Shown here one piece after another: positions 42,707 to 53,759 of a stretch of DNA of 64,000 bases (its first letter is position 1; the number at the start of each line of letters is the position of its first letter). The stretch is from contig CANXME010000202.1 in the NCBI GenBank assembly GCA_948144175.1, forward strand, positions 769,253 to 833,252, written 5' to 3'. A program made the position numbers and the translations under genes. The DNA is from Closterium sp. NIES-65. Taxonomy: Eukaryota; Streptophyta; Zygnematophyceae; Desmidiales; Closteriaceae. The notes beneath the pieces are model-generated. The model was not told the DNA's origin and did not search any database. It saw nothing but the letters and a program-made list of their open reading frames with translations.

Positions 42707-42893
42707 GCTCTAATACCATGTGAAATAGTAGGTAGGAGAAGGAGCCATAGCTAGGAAAGCACTAGCTAGGTAAGAAACAGTTTAGGCAAAAGAGGGGTTC
42801 ACTAGCAGGAATGAGGATACAAATAGCAAACCCTAGAAGGGTTGTACTCGCTATAGAGCACCCCACTACAGGCTAGAGCATAACATTCTGACA
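42707..42893 (-). repeat. D1 upstream LTR and PBS
   Basis: On the minus strand the LTR starts TGTCAGAATGTTATGCTC at 42893 and ends CTATTTCACA at 42719. TGGTATTAGAGC follows (42718-42707). Core words are TGTAGTGGGGTG, GAGTACAACCC, CTAGGGTTTGC and ATTTGTATCC. At 175 bp it is longer than the other end's 121 bp and differs in most positions. Confidence 0.88.
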
Positions 42894-44393
42894 GTATCCC
42901 CATCTGCAACGAGGCTGAACGCATTTTTACAATCTTTGTTGAGAAAGACAATCTCAGCGCCACAACCTGGAATACAACCCGTGCCAGAGTCCAACGCTCC
43001 TCTAGATTCCTTGCGTCATTGCGAGCTACTTTAACATGGCGCAAATTCATCGCATCGGTCTTCCTCAACTCCACCCTATCCTTTCCCGGCCGATTCCAGC
43101 CTGCTCCGCCCGCCTCTGACATTGGCATTCGTCGATGTGGTCGGCGTGTGCCAATCTTTGCATATGCCATCTGGGTCGGGGTCATGCACGGCTACCTCGC
43201 AGCGGTGTGCGTGGTGTGACACCCAAGGCCTCTTGTCAAGATGTTTCCACTCAGAGCGGTGGATGTGCTCGAAGCGCAGCGTGATGAAATCAATTAGCTC
43301 ATCTGTGTCTCGCTGTAGTCTGAAATGTCAAAATCTAGCACGTCTACCCCGTTTTCGCATGCGCTCGTCAGATTTGCTTGCGTGGCTTATCGCGCGGCGC
43401 GTAATGAAGAATAATGTCGCACGATAGCGGGTCGGTGCTGAGTTGTACACCACAATCTGTCAGTTGTGGCGCCAAAATGAGGTTGTACCACAGGTTCTGC
43501 ATGATGAGCACATCTTACGGTGATGTGCGTGTTGCTCCCGTGCGCCTTGAAGATGACAACGCCTTGTGCGCTTGCGCGCAGGCGGTCGTCACGGTGATGT
43601 AAGTAATTGTAGGGGTGGGGACGGCGCTGGATATGAAATGCTGGAGCCCACCATGTGCTGCCCACGGCAGCTGTCGAGGTGCCGCGTATTGTGGTGCCTG
43701 TAATTATCGGGTGCGAGGAGCGCGAGTCGCGGCGTGACGATGTGCGGAGTGTCAAACTTCAAAAATGTGCCTCTGATCCAGTCGATGGGCGCCGCCCTGA
43801 AGTCGAGAATGTGCGGGGGGCTTTCAAGAAGCAGGACTGGAAGGTTCCATTCATGTTCAACGTCGTCGTTATAGTCGTGGCCCGCGGTGAAAGGGTTGTT
43901 TTGCGCAAACGCCCCAATCGGATGTGGTGTTGGCTCTGGCGGCGGGGTACGCACGCGGCGACAACGGGTTCCCTGTGCATAGCGCATCACTATGTTGCTG
44001 ATGATGTTGCTCGTGATTCCATGTTGTGACGACTGCGATTGCTGGTGCTGAACCGTTGGGTTTGAATTGCGTGGTGCGGGCTGAAAGCCCTCGGCTTGAT
44101 GCATATCTTGCCTTGCGTCTTGTCAGCCTTCCCAAGGGCTCGAATTGCACTGGCGGGGGCCAGAGCGGAATTTGCATCGCTTCGTCAAATGCCCGAAGTA
44201 TCAGCAAACTTTGCAGTAAAGGCGCCGTGGTCATCGATCTTCTTTGATGTTTGCGTAGAAGGCGAGTCGTTCTCGTTCTCATTCTCGTCACAGCGCGAGG
44301 CGCTATTGTTGATCCAAATCCCGTTGTTCGACGAGAAGAGCGGTGCAAAGGGCGACTTCCAAGAAACCTCTTTCGTCAAAGATGGTACTTGTC
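42894..44393 (-). pseudogene. Retroelement relic with a zinc-knuckle pattern
   Basis: On the minus strand near 44169-44218 a frame reads YCKVC..YFGHLTKRCKF, a C-x2-C...GH-x4-C knuckle as in LINE ORF1 and Gag proteins. Pro- and His-rich sequence follows down to about 43590. Beyond that, to 42900, lie short frames without domains. Copia C6 inserted just upstream of the knuckle at 44394. I cannot decide between a LINE ORF1 and another element class. Confidence 0.4.
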
Positions 44394-44525
44394 TGTCAGA
44401 ACATTATAGCTTACTTATTTATGTAGGCTATAGTGGGGTATCACATAGGGGGTACAACCCAATTAGGGTTTCCTATATGTACTCACTTCATTCATAGTCA
44501 TTTCATTCTCGTTCTATTCTTCTCA
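44394..44525 (+). repeat. C6 5' LTR (132 bp)
   Basis: It starts TGTCAGAACATTATAGC and ends TTCTATTCTTCTCA. It contains GGCTATAGTGGGGTATC, GGGGGTACAACCC and AATTAGGGTTTCC. It matches the C7 LTR at 58732 closely. Confidence 0.95.
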
Positions 44526-44537
44526 TGGTATCAGAGC
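44526..44537 (+). promoter_or_regulatory. C6 primer-binding site
   Basis: TGGTATCAGAGC follows the LTR without a gap. It is the exact form of the initiator tRNA-Met primer site of plant copia elements, and the same 12 bases occur in the TRIM-like element at 32263. Confidence 0.93.
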
Positions 44538-44599
44538 AGGTTCCCCTGTGGGAACTGTGCTTAGGGCCCACCACTTCGAACTTTTTTTTTCCTGCCCGG

Positions 44600-45557
44600 A
44601 GCGCGCTCCGGGCTCTCTCTCTCACTCTGACGACCTACCCTACGGCTCCTAGACGCCCGCGCGCCGCCCTCAGACGCCCGCGCGCCGCCTGTCCCGGCCC
44701 TTAGACGCCCGCGCGCTGCCCTTAGCCGCCTGCGCGCCGCCAGTCTCGGCCCCTAGACGCCCGCGAGCCGCCTGCCTAGGCCCCACGCCGCCCGCGCGCC
44801 GCCCTTAGCCGCCCGCGCGCCGCCCATCAGGCCCCGAGCCGCCGTCGCACCACCCTTAGGCGCTCATGCGGCGCCCGTCCCGGCCCGTCGGCGCCGTGTG
44901 CCGCCCGTCCCGGCCTCGCGCCACCCGTGCGCCGCCCGTCAGGCCCCACGCCGCCGTCGCGCCGCCCATTCTGGCCCGTCGACGCCGTGCGCCGCCCGTC
45001 CCGGCCTCACGCCACCCGTGCGCCGCCCATCCCGGCCGCGCACAGCCGTCCCCGCCCCTCGGCGCCCGTGCGCCGCCTGTCCTGGCCCCTCGCCACCGTC
45101 CCGGCCCCAAGCCGCCCGTGCGTCGCTCGTCCCGACCCCGCTCCCAGCCGCCCGTGCGCCACCCGTCCCAGCCGTGCGCCGCCGTCCTGGCCCCACACCG
45201 CCCGTGCGCCACCTGTCCCTGCCGCACGCCGCCGTCCCGGCCCCACGCCGCCCGTACGCCGCTGTGACATCCACCCGCCCGAGTCGCCCGTGCCACCCGC
45301 GTCACCCGAGCCGCCCAAGCCGCCTGCGCCGCCGAGGAGCCGAGCCGCCCGAGCCGCCTGTGCCGCTTAGTGCCCGAGCCGCCCGAGCCGCCCGAGCCGC
45401 CTGCGCCGCCCGAGCCGCCCGAGTCGCCTGAGGAGCCAAGCCGCTGGTCCAGCGGAGCTGCTGTTGCTGCTGGGCCGACCGAGCTGCTGTGTAGCCGTGT
45501 TGCTGTGCTGCTGAGCTGCCCGACCCGTCCTGTTTGGTGAGACCGTCGACTGCTGTC
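44600..45557 (+). repeat. C6 leader: GCGCGCCGCCC arrays
   Basis: The leader is about 900 bp of GCCGCCC-based words. It shifts from CCCGCGCGCCGCCCTTAG types (44650-44870) through CGGCCCCACGCCGCCCGTG types to CGAGCCGCCCGAGCCGCC (45290-45440). Long frames on both strands are a by-product. Confidence 0.85.
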
Positions 45558-46340
45558 ATGGCTACCCCTAGTGTCCTAGCTTTTGACGCTGAGGGTCGCG
45601 CCATTGACTTTGAGGTCTGGGTCGACGACCTGCAGCTGTTCTTACAGTGCGATAGAACAGACGGTCTTTCTCTCTTTGACCTCACCTCTGGCGCCGTCCC
45701 TGCCCCTGCTGCTGATGCTGACCCCACTGTTCGCTCCCAGTGGGCCACACGCGATGCTGCTGCACGTCTTGCTGTGCGTCGCCACCTGCCTACCGCTGAG
45801 CGCGCGCACTTTAGTCAGTACAAGAGTGCTCAGACCTTGTACGACGATGTAGTTGCGCGCTACTCCTCCCCTGCCACTGCTGCACTGAGCCGCCTCATGC
45901 TACCCTTCCTCTTCCCTGACCTTGCTGCCTTTCCCACAGTCGCTGACCTCATTACGCACCTCCGCTCTAGTGACACTCGCTACCGCGCTGCGCTCCCTGC
46001 TGACTTCTGCGCCAAGAACCCCCCCCCCATGTAGATCACTCTCTATTTCATAGTCACTCGTCTCCCTGACTCCCTTCGTGTAGTCAGGGACCACTTCCTC
46101 TCAGTCTGTCCCACCACACTCACTGTAGACCTCCTCGAGAAGTCCCTCCTAGCGGCAGAGAAGAGCATAGTCGCTGTAGGGGCCTCTCGTGGTGACCCTC
46201 GCACCCCCATCTTTGAGGGGTGTTCTCCTTCCCCCTTGTTGCCCTCTGACGCCTCTGCTGCTGCGGCCGACCTCGTTGGTCTTGAGTCGGTCGGTGCGGC
46301 GTCCGCCCCTAGCGGGAGACGCCGCCCTGGCAAGGGCAAT
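45558..46340 (+). pseudogene. C6 Gag
   Basis: The start MATPSVLAFDAEGRAIDFEV is chosen because C7 has the same context. The capsid region is clear: DDLQLFLQCDRTDGLSLFDL, WATRDAAARLAVRRHLPTAE, YSSPATAALSRLMLPFLFPD, RYRAALPADFCAKNPPPM. The continuation (DLLEKSLLAAEKSIVAVGAS, DPRTPIFEGCSPSPLLPS) matches C4 and C7. Confidence 0.87.
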
Positions 46341-47860
46341 GAGGCTACTGCTCTAGGTGCCAGTGCGTCTGTGCTCTCAGGTACTGGTGAGTCTGCGCTC
46401 TCAGGTACTAGTGAGTCTGCGCTCTCAGGTACTGCGTCGGCTTCGGCCTCCCACACCTTCACCCTTGACTCTTGGGCGTCTGGATCCTTCTTTCGGGACC
46501 GCACCACCCTCACGCTGCTTAGTCGGCCGGTTGCGGTGTCCCTGGCTGACACCTCTGGGGGTCCTGTCCTGTCTCGCTTTTCCACAGTCCTCCCGTGTCC
46601 GGCGGCTCCCTCTGGCACCCTGGCTGGTCTCTACCTCCCCTCGTTCTCTACGAACCTGGTGAGTGGTGCTGACCTACAGGATGCGGGTGTCCACGAGTTC
46701 ACTCCTGCTCGTCAGCGGTTGACGCACTGCACAGAGGCTAGCACAGGTCGCCATCTGGCTACATTTACATGTCAGCCAGGGTCGAGCCTGTACACACTGA
46801 CCACCGCTTCTCCTCCAGTTGCTGAGTCTGGTAGAGTCCCTGCGTCTGGTCAGGTGTTTGCTGCAGCGTCCAGGTCTGGTCCTGAGTCTGCCCCCTGTTC
46901 GTGTCGTCGCCTGTCTCACGAGACTCTCCTCTGGCACCACCGCCTTGGTCACCCCTCTCTACTTCGGCTCAGAGGCATGGCCTCCCGTCTTCTTGTGTCT
47001 GGTCTCCCCTAGTCCCTCCCTCCCCTTCCTCAGGGCCCTAGCCCTGCCTGTGTCCCCTGTGTCGAGGGGCGCCAGCGTGCTGCCCCTCACTCCTCCCACA
47101 TTTCTCCGACAGAGGACCCGTTGCAGACACTGCACATGGACGTGTGGGGCCCTGCCCGCGTCCGTGGACTCGGTCACGAGCGCTACTTCCTGTTGGTGGT
47201 TGACGACTACTCGCGTTACACCACAGTCTTCCCCTTGCGCAGCAAGGGTGATGTCACTGAGGTGCTGATCGACTGGATCCGCGCAGCTCGTCTCCAGCTC
47301 AGGCAGAGCTTTGGCTCGGACATTCCTGTTCTGCGTCTGCACTCGGACAGAGGCGGAGAGTTCTCCTCTGGCCTTCTGCGTGCCTACTGTCGTGCGCGAG
47401 GCATTCGTCAGACCTCCACGCTTCCGGACTCACCACAGCAAAATGTGATTGCAGAGCGCCGCATTGGCATGGTCATGGACGTCGCTCGTACGTCTATGAT
47501 GCATGCGGCTGCCCCCCATTTTCTTTGGCCGTTTGCGGTCAGGTACGCGGCGCATCAGATCAACCTTCACCCCAGGGTCTCCAGGCCGGAGACCTCCCCA
47601 GCCCTGCTGTGGACGGGGAAGGTTGGCGATGCGTCGACGTTCCGGGTCTGGGGATCTCGTGCGTTTGTCCGCGACTTGTCTGCGGACAAGCTGTCCCCTC
47701 GTGCTGCTCCTTGCGTCTTCCTGGGGTTCCCCCCTGACACGCCTGGGTGGCAGTTCTACCACCCCACCTCTCGCCGTGTTCGGTCCTCGCAGGACATCAC
47801 GTTCGACGAGTCGGTACCCTACTACCGCCTCTTCCCCTGCCGCACTCCGTCCCTCCCCCC
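46340..47860 (+). pseudogene. C6 protease, pre-integrase and integrase
   Basis: Protease context SHTFTLDS lies near 46450. The pre-integrase is SCRRLSHETLLWHHRLGHPS (about 46905-46970). Integrase runs about 47120-47830: LHMDVWGPARVRGLGHERYF, VVDDYSRYTTVFPLRSKGD, LRLHSDRGGEFSSGLLRAYC, IAERRIGMVMDVARTSMMHA, GKVGDASTFRVWGSRAFV, VFLGFPPDTPGWQFYHPTSR. Confidence 0.88.
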
Positions 47861-49290
47861 ACCCCCGCTCTTCTTGGTACCAGGTCCCCCCCCGGTAGAC
47901 CCCCTTCCCCCTCAGGGTCCTGCCCCTTCAGGTGTGTCCCAGGTAGACGCGGTCGAGCCTGTCCAGGTTACTGGTGACTCTGGTGCTGCTGCGAGTGCTG
48001 AGACTGGGGGTGCTGAGCCTGGGGGTGCGGGGCCTGGGGGTGCGGAGCCTATGGGTGCTGAGCCTGGGGGTGCTGAGCCTGGGGGTGCTGAGCCTGGGGA
48101 TGCAGAGCCTGGGGGTGCTGCGCCTGGGGGTGTTGAGCCTGCGGGTGCTGCGCCTGGGGGTGCTGCGACTGGAGGCGCTACGCCTGGAGGTGCTTTGCCT
48201 AGGGGTGCTGAGCCTGGAGTTGCTTCGCCTGGAGGTTCTCCAAGTGCTTCATCTCGCCGAGAGCCACTCTCCCCACAGGAGCTGCGTGAGTGGTTTGCCC
48301 GGCGCTGGAGGCGTGCTGCTGGTGCTGGAGGTTCTTTGGCTGCTGAGGGTGCTGCTGTCGTGGGTCCCAGAGGTGCTCGTACTGGGAGTACTGGAGCTGC
48401 TGGGCCTGCGGGTTCGACTGGAGCTGGTGCTGCTGAGGGTGTTGGCGCTGAGACTACCACTGGCGGTCCTGCTGGCGGTGCTCCTGTTGCTGCTGGAGGT
48501 TCTATAGCTGCTGGAGGTGCTGCTGCAGCGGGTGCTCCTGCTGGGGGTACTAGTGCTGTCCCTGCTATGTCTGGCGTCGCAGCGCAACCTCGACCGTACT
48601 TCGTTCCGCTCCTGCAGCAGGTTCTTGGTCTTCCACCTTCTACTGGTCCTCCTCCTCCCTTAGAGGGTCCACAGCCTGTCCCGTCACAGTCACAGCTACA
48701 GCCTGCCTCGCCCTTACGTGCTCCTTCTTCCTACGCTGGTCCTACTGGAGGTCTTACTGCGCGTCGTGAGCCTGCGTCTCGTCCTGCGTCGCCTGTTCGT
48801 GCTGCACGCGCTAGTGGTCGCAGTTTGCGTCAGCGTCCTCCTCCTGTCCCTGGCACGCACCAGATGTCTCTGCGTCCCTCTACTGCTCCTCTGCGTGCCC
48901 CTTTACCTTCTTCTCTTGAGTCCTCTCTTCCCGCTCTTGCCGACCCGGAGTCAGACTCTCTTCGTGCTACCAATCCTACTGTCACGCGTTTCCTCGCTAC
49001 TGTCGTCACTGACCCTTCTTTCGAGTCTTCTGCTGCGTGTGCCCTCGTTACTGAGCTCGTCGACTTTGCTGCTCGCTGTCGCCTTGACTACGCTGCTAGT
49101 CTTGTCGCTGAGTCTGATTCTGTCTGTCCTCCGTCCGTCGGGGGTGATTGTGCCCTTGGCACGGACGTCCTCGAGGACAGGCAGGAGGAGTTCGAGTGCC
49201 TGGCAGCCGCTTCACCGCATCTCTTGTCCGTACTGCTTACCCCTGAGGGAGACCCGGATGCACTTGACATCCCGACTCTGCGCTCTTACG
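47860..49290 (+). pseudogene. C6 linker with 15-nt repeat
   Basis: From 47998 to about 48240 the unit GGTGCTGAGCCTGGG repeats with small changes and encodes [11 protein letters not shown]. Then follow [20 protein letters not shown], a Gly/Ala/Thr-rich segment, a Pro-rich segment, and the conserved helical part ALVTELVDFAARCRLDYAAS. The block [11 protein letters not shown] occurs in C4, C6 and C7. Confidence 0.8.
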
Positions 49291-50846
49291 CGGAGGCGAT
49301 AGAGGGTCCGTACTCCTCTCAGTGGCAGGCAGCTATGGATGCAGAGATGGCTTCCTGGAAGTCCACAAGCACCTACGTTGACGCTGTTCCCCCTCCTGGG
49401 GCGAACATCGTCAGTGGCATGTGGATCTTCAGGGTGAAGCGGCCGCCGGGTTCTCCGCATGTCTTCAAGGCGCGTTACGTGGCTCGTGGCTTCAGTCAGC
49501 GTCAGGGGGTTGACTACTTTCAGACCTTCTCTCCCACCCTGAAGATGACCACTCTTCGGGTACTGCTACACACTGCTGCTCTCCGTGACTACGAGCTGCA
49601 CTCTCTCGACTTCAGTACAGCTTTCTTGCAGGGCAGCCTGCACGAGGAGATCTGGCTGCGCCGCCCACCTGGCTTCACTGGGTCTTTCCCTCCTGGTACC
49701 CAGTGGAGTCTCCGGCGTCCAGTCTACGGTCTCCGCCAGGCGCCCCGTGAGTGGCACGACACACTGAGGACTACGTTTGCGGCTCTTGGGTTTGCTCCTT
49801 CTACTGCCGACCCGTCGCTGTTTCTGCGCACCGACACCTCTCTGCCGCCGTTCTACATCCTCGTGTACGTCGACGACTTGGTCTTTGCCACTGCTGAAAC
49901 TGCTGGACTCGCCTACGTGAAGTCCGAGCTGCAGAAGAGACACACGTGCACTGACCTGGGTGAACTGCGCAGCTACCTTGGCTTGCAGATCACTCGGGAC
50001 AGAGCACGCCGCACCATTACCTTGACTCAGTCACACATGGTGCAGTAGGTCCTTCAGCGCTTCGGCTTCACGTACTTCTCGCCTCAGGCCACTCCTCTGC
50101 CTACTCGCCACTCGCTCTCAGCTCTGCCTTCGGATGAGTCCGTAGAGTCGAGTGGCCCGTATCCAGAGCTTGTTGGCTGCCTCATGTACCTGATGACCTG
50201 CACACGACCTGACCTTGCATACCCTCTTAGCATTCTCGCACGCTATGTTGCTCCTGGGAGACACCGACCAGAGCACATGGCTGCAGCGAAGAGGGTGTTG
50301 CGCTACCTGTGGAGTGCGTTGGGCATGGGGCTAGTGCTTGGAGGGCGGAGTCCAGTGGTCCTCACTGGGCACGCGGACGCTTCTTGGGTTGACGACCAGG
50401 CTACACAGCGGTCGTCACAGGGTTACACTTTCAGTCTTGGTTCCGGCTCTGTTTCGTGGCGGGCTACCGGCTCGTCTTCTGTTCTCGGCTCCAGTTGTGA
50501 GGCTGAGATCTACCCCGGGGCTATGGCTGCCCAGGAGCTTCGCTGGCTCACCTACCTGCTGACCGACCTTGGAGAGCCGCCTCGTTCTCCTCCAGTCCTG
50601 TACGTAGACAACAAGGCCATGCTGGCCTTGTGTCGAGAGCAGCGACTGGAGCACAGGACAAAGCACATTGCTCTCCGCTACTTTCTTGCTCGTGAGCTAC
50701 AGCAGCGTGGACAGTTGCGGCTTGCGTACGTGGCCTCTGAGGCCAACACTGCTGATGTCTTCACCAAGGCATTTGCGCCTTGTGATCATCAGCGCTTCTG
50801 CACTCAGTTGGGTCTTGTGCCTGTCTTGCCTCACTTGCTCACTTCT
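49290..50846 (+). pseudogene. C6 RT and RNase H
   Basis: RT: MDAEMASWKSTSTYVDAVPP, FKARYVARGFSQRQGVDYFQ, YELHSLDFSTAFLQGSLHEE, GLRQAPREWHDTLRTTFAAL, ILVYVDDLVFATAETAGLAY (YVDD box near 49870). RNase H: CTRPDLAYPLSILARYVAPG, GMGLVLGGRSPVVLTGHADA, GYTFSLGSGSVSWRA, VLYVDNKAMLALCREQRLEH, TADVFTKAF. The pol ends at 50846. Confidence 0.9.
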
Positions 50847-51051
50847 TGACCTTACTTATACTGTCACATCTATATACTCTTGATCTTGCTTCCTTAGCCT
50901 CTTGTTTATCTATATATATGTGATCTTGCATTTGAACTGGCCTTTTGTGCTCGGAATGTGTGGTGACTTTGTGATCCACCCTGAGCTTTGCCTTGCTTTG
51001 CTTGACTGATCTTGTGACCTTTTGTTCTCCCCCACTTTGCCTATGGGGGTG

Positions 51052-51171
51052 TGTCAGAACATTATAGCTTACTTATTTGTGTAGGCTATAGTGGGGTATC
51101 CCATAGGGGGTATAACCCAATTAGGGTCTCCTATATGTACTCACTTCATTCATAGTCATTTCATTCTCGTT
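51052..51171 (+). repeat. C6 3' LTR
   Basis: It starts TGTCAGAACATTATAGC. The match to the 5' LTR runs to TTTCATTCTCGTT and then stops, so about a dozen end bases are lost. A purine-rich CTATGGGGGTG stretch precedes it as the likely polypurine tract. Confidence 0.9.
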
Positions 51172-51677
51172 TGGGCATGGGACTTTTGATGTTGAGGCAT
51201 TTGTGTCAAGGGAGAAGGTTTGCGGGGTGGTTTCGCTGCCGATCGTGGCCGGTTAAGTGGGTTGGGAAGAGGTTCTGCTGATCGTCGTCATCGCCTCGGT
51301 TGTCGCCACCGGATTGGGTCGGGCTTCAGCGGTCAGATTTGTCTGACCTCCAGATCCAATTGCCATCCTTATGCGTGAGCGTGGTCCAGACGCCACCTTA
51401 GTTCGCCGAGATGTTCGGGGGTGGCAGTGTGAAGGATTCCTGAGTCGCTTTCATATAATCTTGCCTAGGGTCAGCTTAGGAAGGTTCGCACAAAGTGAAT
51501 TGCAGCGGAAGTATTGACCTCAGATCAGAGTGAATATTAAATGACTGAAGTGATTATAACAGAGGCATACGGTAAATGTGTTTATGTAGTAACGCAAAGG
51601 GGAAAAAAAAACGTCCTAGCTAGCCATGTATTCCCTTATTGCAGCTGCATACAATTGTGCGACTCCAGACAGTTACC
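51172..51677. other. Spacer between C6 and D2
   Basis: Nothing certain was found. On the minus strand 51180-51420 has a Thr/Ser/Pro-rich frame and could be the other side of the relic at 42894-44393 that C6 split. The rest is AT-rich, with an A-run near 51603-51611. Confidence 0.35.
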
Positions 51678-51808
51678 TGTCAAACTGTAGGTTTGTCTTA
51701 TCTCTAGGCTATAGTGGGATAGCCAACAAGGGGTACAAGACTTTAGGGTTAGGTACTTGTACCCATGCATGCTACCTAGTCCACCATTCTTGCCTGCTTA
51801 TTCTAAAA
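51678..51808 (+). repeat. D2 5' LTR (131 bp)
   Basis: It starts TGTCAAACTGTAGGTTTG and ends GCTTATTCTAAAA. TGGTATGAGAGC follows directly as the PBS (51809-51820). Confidence 0.92.
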
Positions 51809-51834
51809 TGGTATGAGAGCGTAATCGTTCCTAG

Positions 51835-52535
51835 GGCCCACCGAACGTTCCGCCCCTGCACCCGCACTGCCCTTGCAGCCCGCGTGCTGCCCCTGCAACC
51901 GCACTGCCCTTGCAGCTGCGCTCGCCCCTGCGACCGTGCTGCCCTTGCAGCCGTGCTCGTCCCTGTGACCGTGCTGCCCCTGCAGCCGTACTCGTCCCTA
52001 CGACCGTGCTGCCTCTGCAGCCGTACTCGCCCCTGCGACCGTGCTGCCCGTGCAGCCGTGCCTGCCCCTGCGACCGTGTTGCCCTTGCAGTCGTGCCTGC
52101 CCCTGCGACCATGCTGCCCCTGCAGCCGTGCCTGCCCCTGCGACCGTGCTGCCCCTGCAGCCATGCCTGCCCCTGTGGCCCGCGTGCTGCCCTTGCAGCC
52201 TGCTAGTTCGCCCCTGCAGCGCGTGGGCGCTGCCCCTGCAGCCCGTACGCCGCCCTGTAGAGTAGTGCGTCGCCCCTGCAGCCCGTACGCCGCCCTGCAA
52301 AACCGCACGTCGCCCCTGCAACCTGTGGGCGCTGCCCCTGCAGCCCGCGCGACGCCCTGCCGAGCAGAGCCTCGCCCTTGCAGCCTGGGCGCCGCCCTGC
52401 CGAGCCGCGCGCCGCCCTGCCGGGCTGCGCGTCGCCCCTTCAGCCCGTGGGCGTCGCCCCTGCAGCCCGCGCGCCGCCCTGCCGAGCCGCGCGTCGCCCG
52501 TGCAGCCCCGGCCGCGTGCAATCCTAAACCCTAAA
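51835..52535 (+). repeat. D2 leader: CCCCTGCAGCCGTG arrays
   Basis: Repeats around CCCTGCGACCGTGCTGCCC and CTGCAGCCGTGCCTGCC fill 51850-52200. They then change to CCCGTACGCCGCCCTG types to 52520. The words are the reverse complement of those in D1, as expected from the opposite orientation. An A-run (52563-52571) and a CTGCTG-rich stretch lead to the coding start. Confidence 0.85.
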
Positions 52536-52776
52536 CAATATTAATACATATACATGTATATTAAAAAAAAAACTATTGTTGCTGCTACTAGTGCTACAGC
52601 TGCTGCTGGTGGAGGTGCTGCTGGGAGTGCTGGAGGTGCGGCCGCCCAGCCCCACTGAGTCACCCTGCTGCTGCTACTACTTTTGCTGCTGCTACTCGTG
52701 CTACTGCTACTGTTGGTGGAGGTGTTGCGGTGAGTACTGGAGGTGCTGGACCTACTCCTGACCGTCGCTGTCTATC

Positions 52777-53750
52777 ATGGCCACTATCGCGGCAGTTGCT
52801 GCGGCCAGGGGTGGACAGCAGCGGGTACTGCCTCTCCCGAATGACCCCACCCTGCAGCAGCTTCGTGAGTGGGTTGTTCAGCGAGGCAGGCCTGGTGGTG
52901 GGGGTTATCATTGTGTTAAGGCTACTGCTCTTGGTGCTAGTGAGTCTACTGCCACTTCAGGTGCTAGTGAGTCTGCTGCCGCTCCAGGTGCTAGTGAGCT
53001 GGCTGCGGCTTTAGGTGCCCGTGAGTCTGCCGATGCTCTAGGTGCTAGTGCGTCTACTGCCACAGGTCCTGCCTCCGCTGAGGTCTTGCACACTTTCACA
53101 CTTGACTCAGGCGCGTCACGTTGCTTCTTTCGTGATTGCACCACAGTCACACCACTCACAGCACATGTCCCAGTCTCCCTGGCTGACCCCTCTAGGGGCC
53201 CAGTAGTTGCGAGAGCCTCCACGATCCTCCCTCGTTCAGCAGTCCCCTCCGGTTCTCTGTCAGGTCTCTACCTCCCCACATTCTCGACGAACTTGGTGAG
53301 CAACGCTGCCATTCAGGATGTCTGGGTTTATCCCTTTATTCCTGGAGGGCAACGTGTGGCGACCTGTACGTGCTCCCGGACTGGCCGCCACCTGGCTACA
53401 TTCACTCGACAGCCTGGGTCTAGTCTGTACACACTGACCACGGCGTCTACACAGGTGGCTGAGTCATGTCAGGTAGCTACGCCGAGTCGGGCGTCTGCGT
53501 CGGGACAGCTAGCTGCGTCTTGCTCGTGCAGAGTACTCACGCACGAGACTCAGCGCTGGTGCCACCATCTTGGTCACCCCTCCCTTCCGCGTCTACGCAG
53601 TATGCACTCCCGTCTCCTTGTCTCTGGCCTCCCCAGGACCCTGCCCCCCCTGCCGCGCTCGCTTGCCCTGGCGTGCCTTCCTTGCGTCGAGGGGCAGCAG
53701 CACGCCGCTCCTCACTCCTCCGAGTTTCCTCCGACCACTGCTCCTATGTA
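52777..53750 (+). pseudogene. D2 Gag C-terminal part, protease and pre-integrase
   Basis: It starts MATIAAVAAARGGQQRVLPL, then LREWVVQRGRPGGGGYH, the repeat GASESTATSGASESAAAPGA, protease (LHTFTLDSGASRCFFRDCTT, about 53085-53150), SVSLADPSRGPVVARASTIL and SGLYLPTFSTNLVS. Pre-integrase is CSCRVLTHETQRWCHHLGHP (about 53520-53590). The start is placed at the ATG shared with D1. Confidence 0.83.
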
Positions 53751-53759
53751 GACTCTCCA

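Larger units (their letters stand above)
35098..42893 (-). mobile_element. Copia D1, minus strand, unlike LTRs at the two ends
   Basis: The low end is a D-type LTR (35098-35218, TGTCAAACAGTATGTTTG...CTAACA). The high end is a different LTR (42719-42893, TGTCAGAATGTTATGC, about 175 bp) followed by the PBS TGGTATTAGAGC. Between them, on the minus strand, are the leader, a short Gag C-terminal part, protease, pre-integrase, integrase, linker (with an X solo LTR), RT and RNase H. The flanks show no target duplication (AATGT against GTATC). Together these suggest a recombinant of two copies. It is broken in several places. Confidence 0.85.
44394..51171 (+). mobile_element. Copia C6, nearly full length with both LTRs
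   Basis: The 5' LTR (44394-44525), intact PBS, leader, Gag, protease, pre-integrase, integrase, linker, RT, RNase H and a 3' LTR (51052-51171, last bases not matched) are all present in order. The two LTRs differ at about 4 of 118 positions by eye (3-4%), so the insertion is of moderate age. A long open stretch covers integrase to RT. The element is broken in about four places. No clear target duplication is seen because the right end is worn. Confidence 0.92.

Noticed and set aside
44856-45431. Several 100-180 residue frames on both strands rich in Arg, Ala, Pro or Gly
   Set aside because: They lie in the C6 leader array. GC-rich short repeats keep all frames open, and none has a domain.
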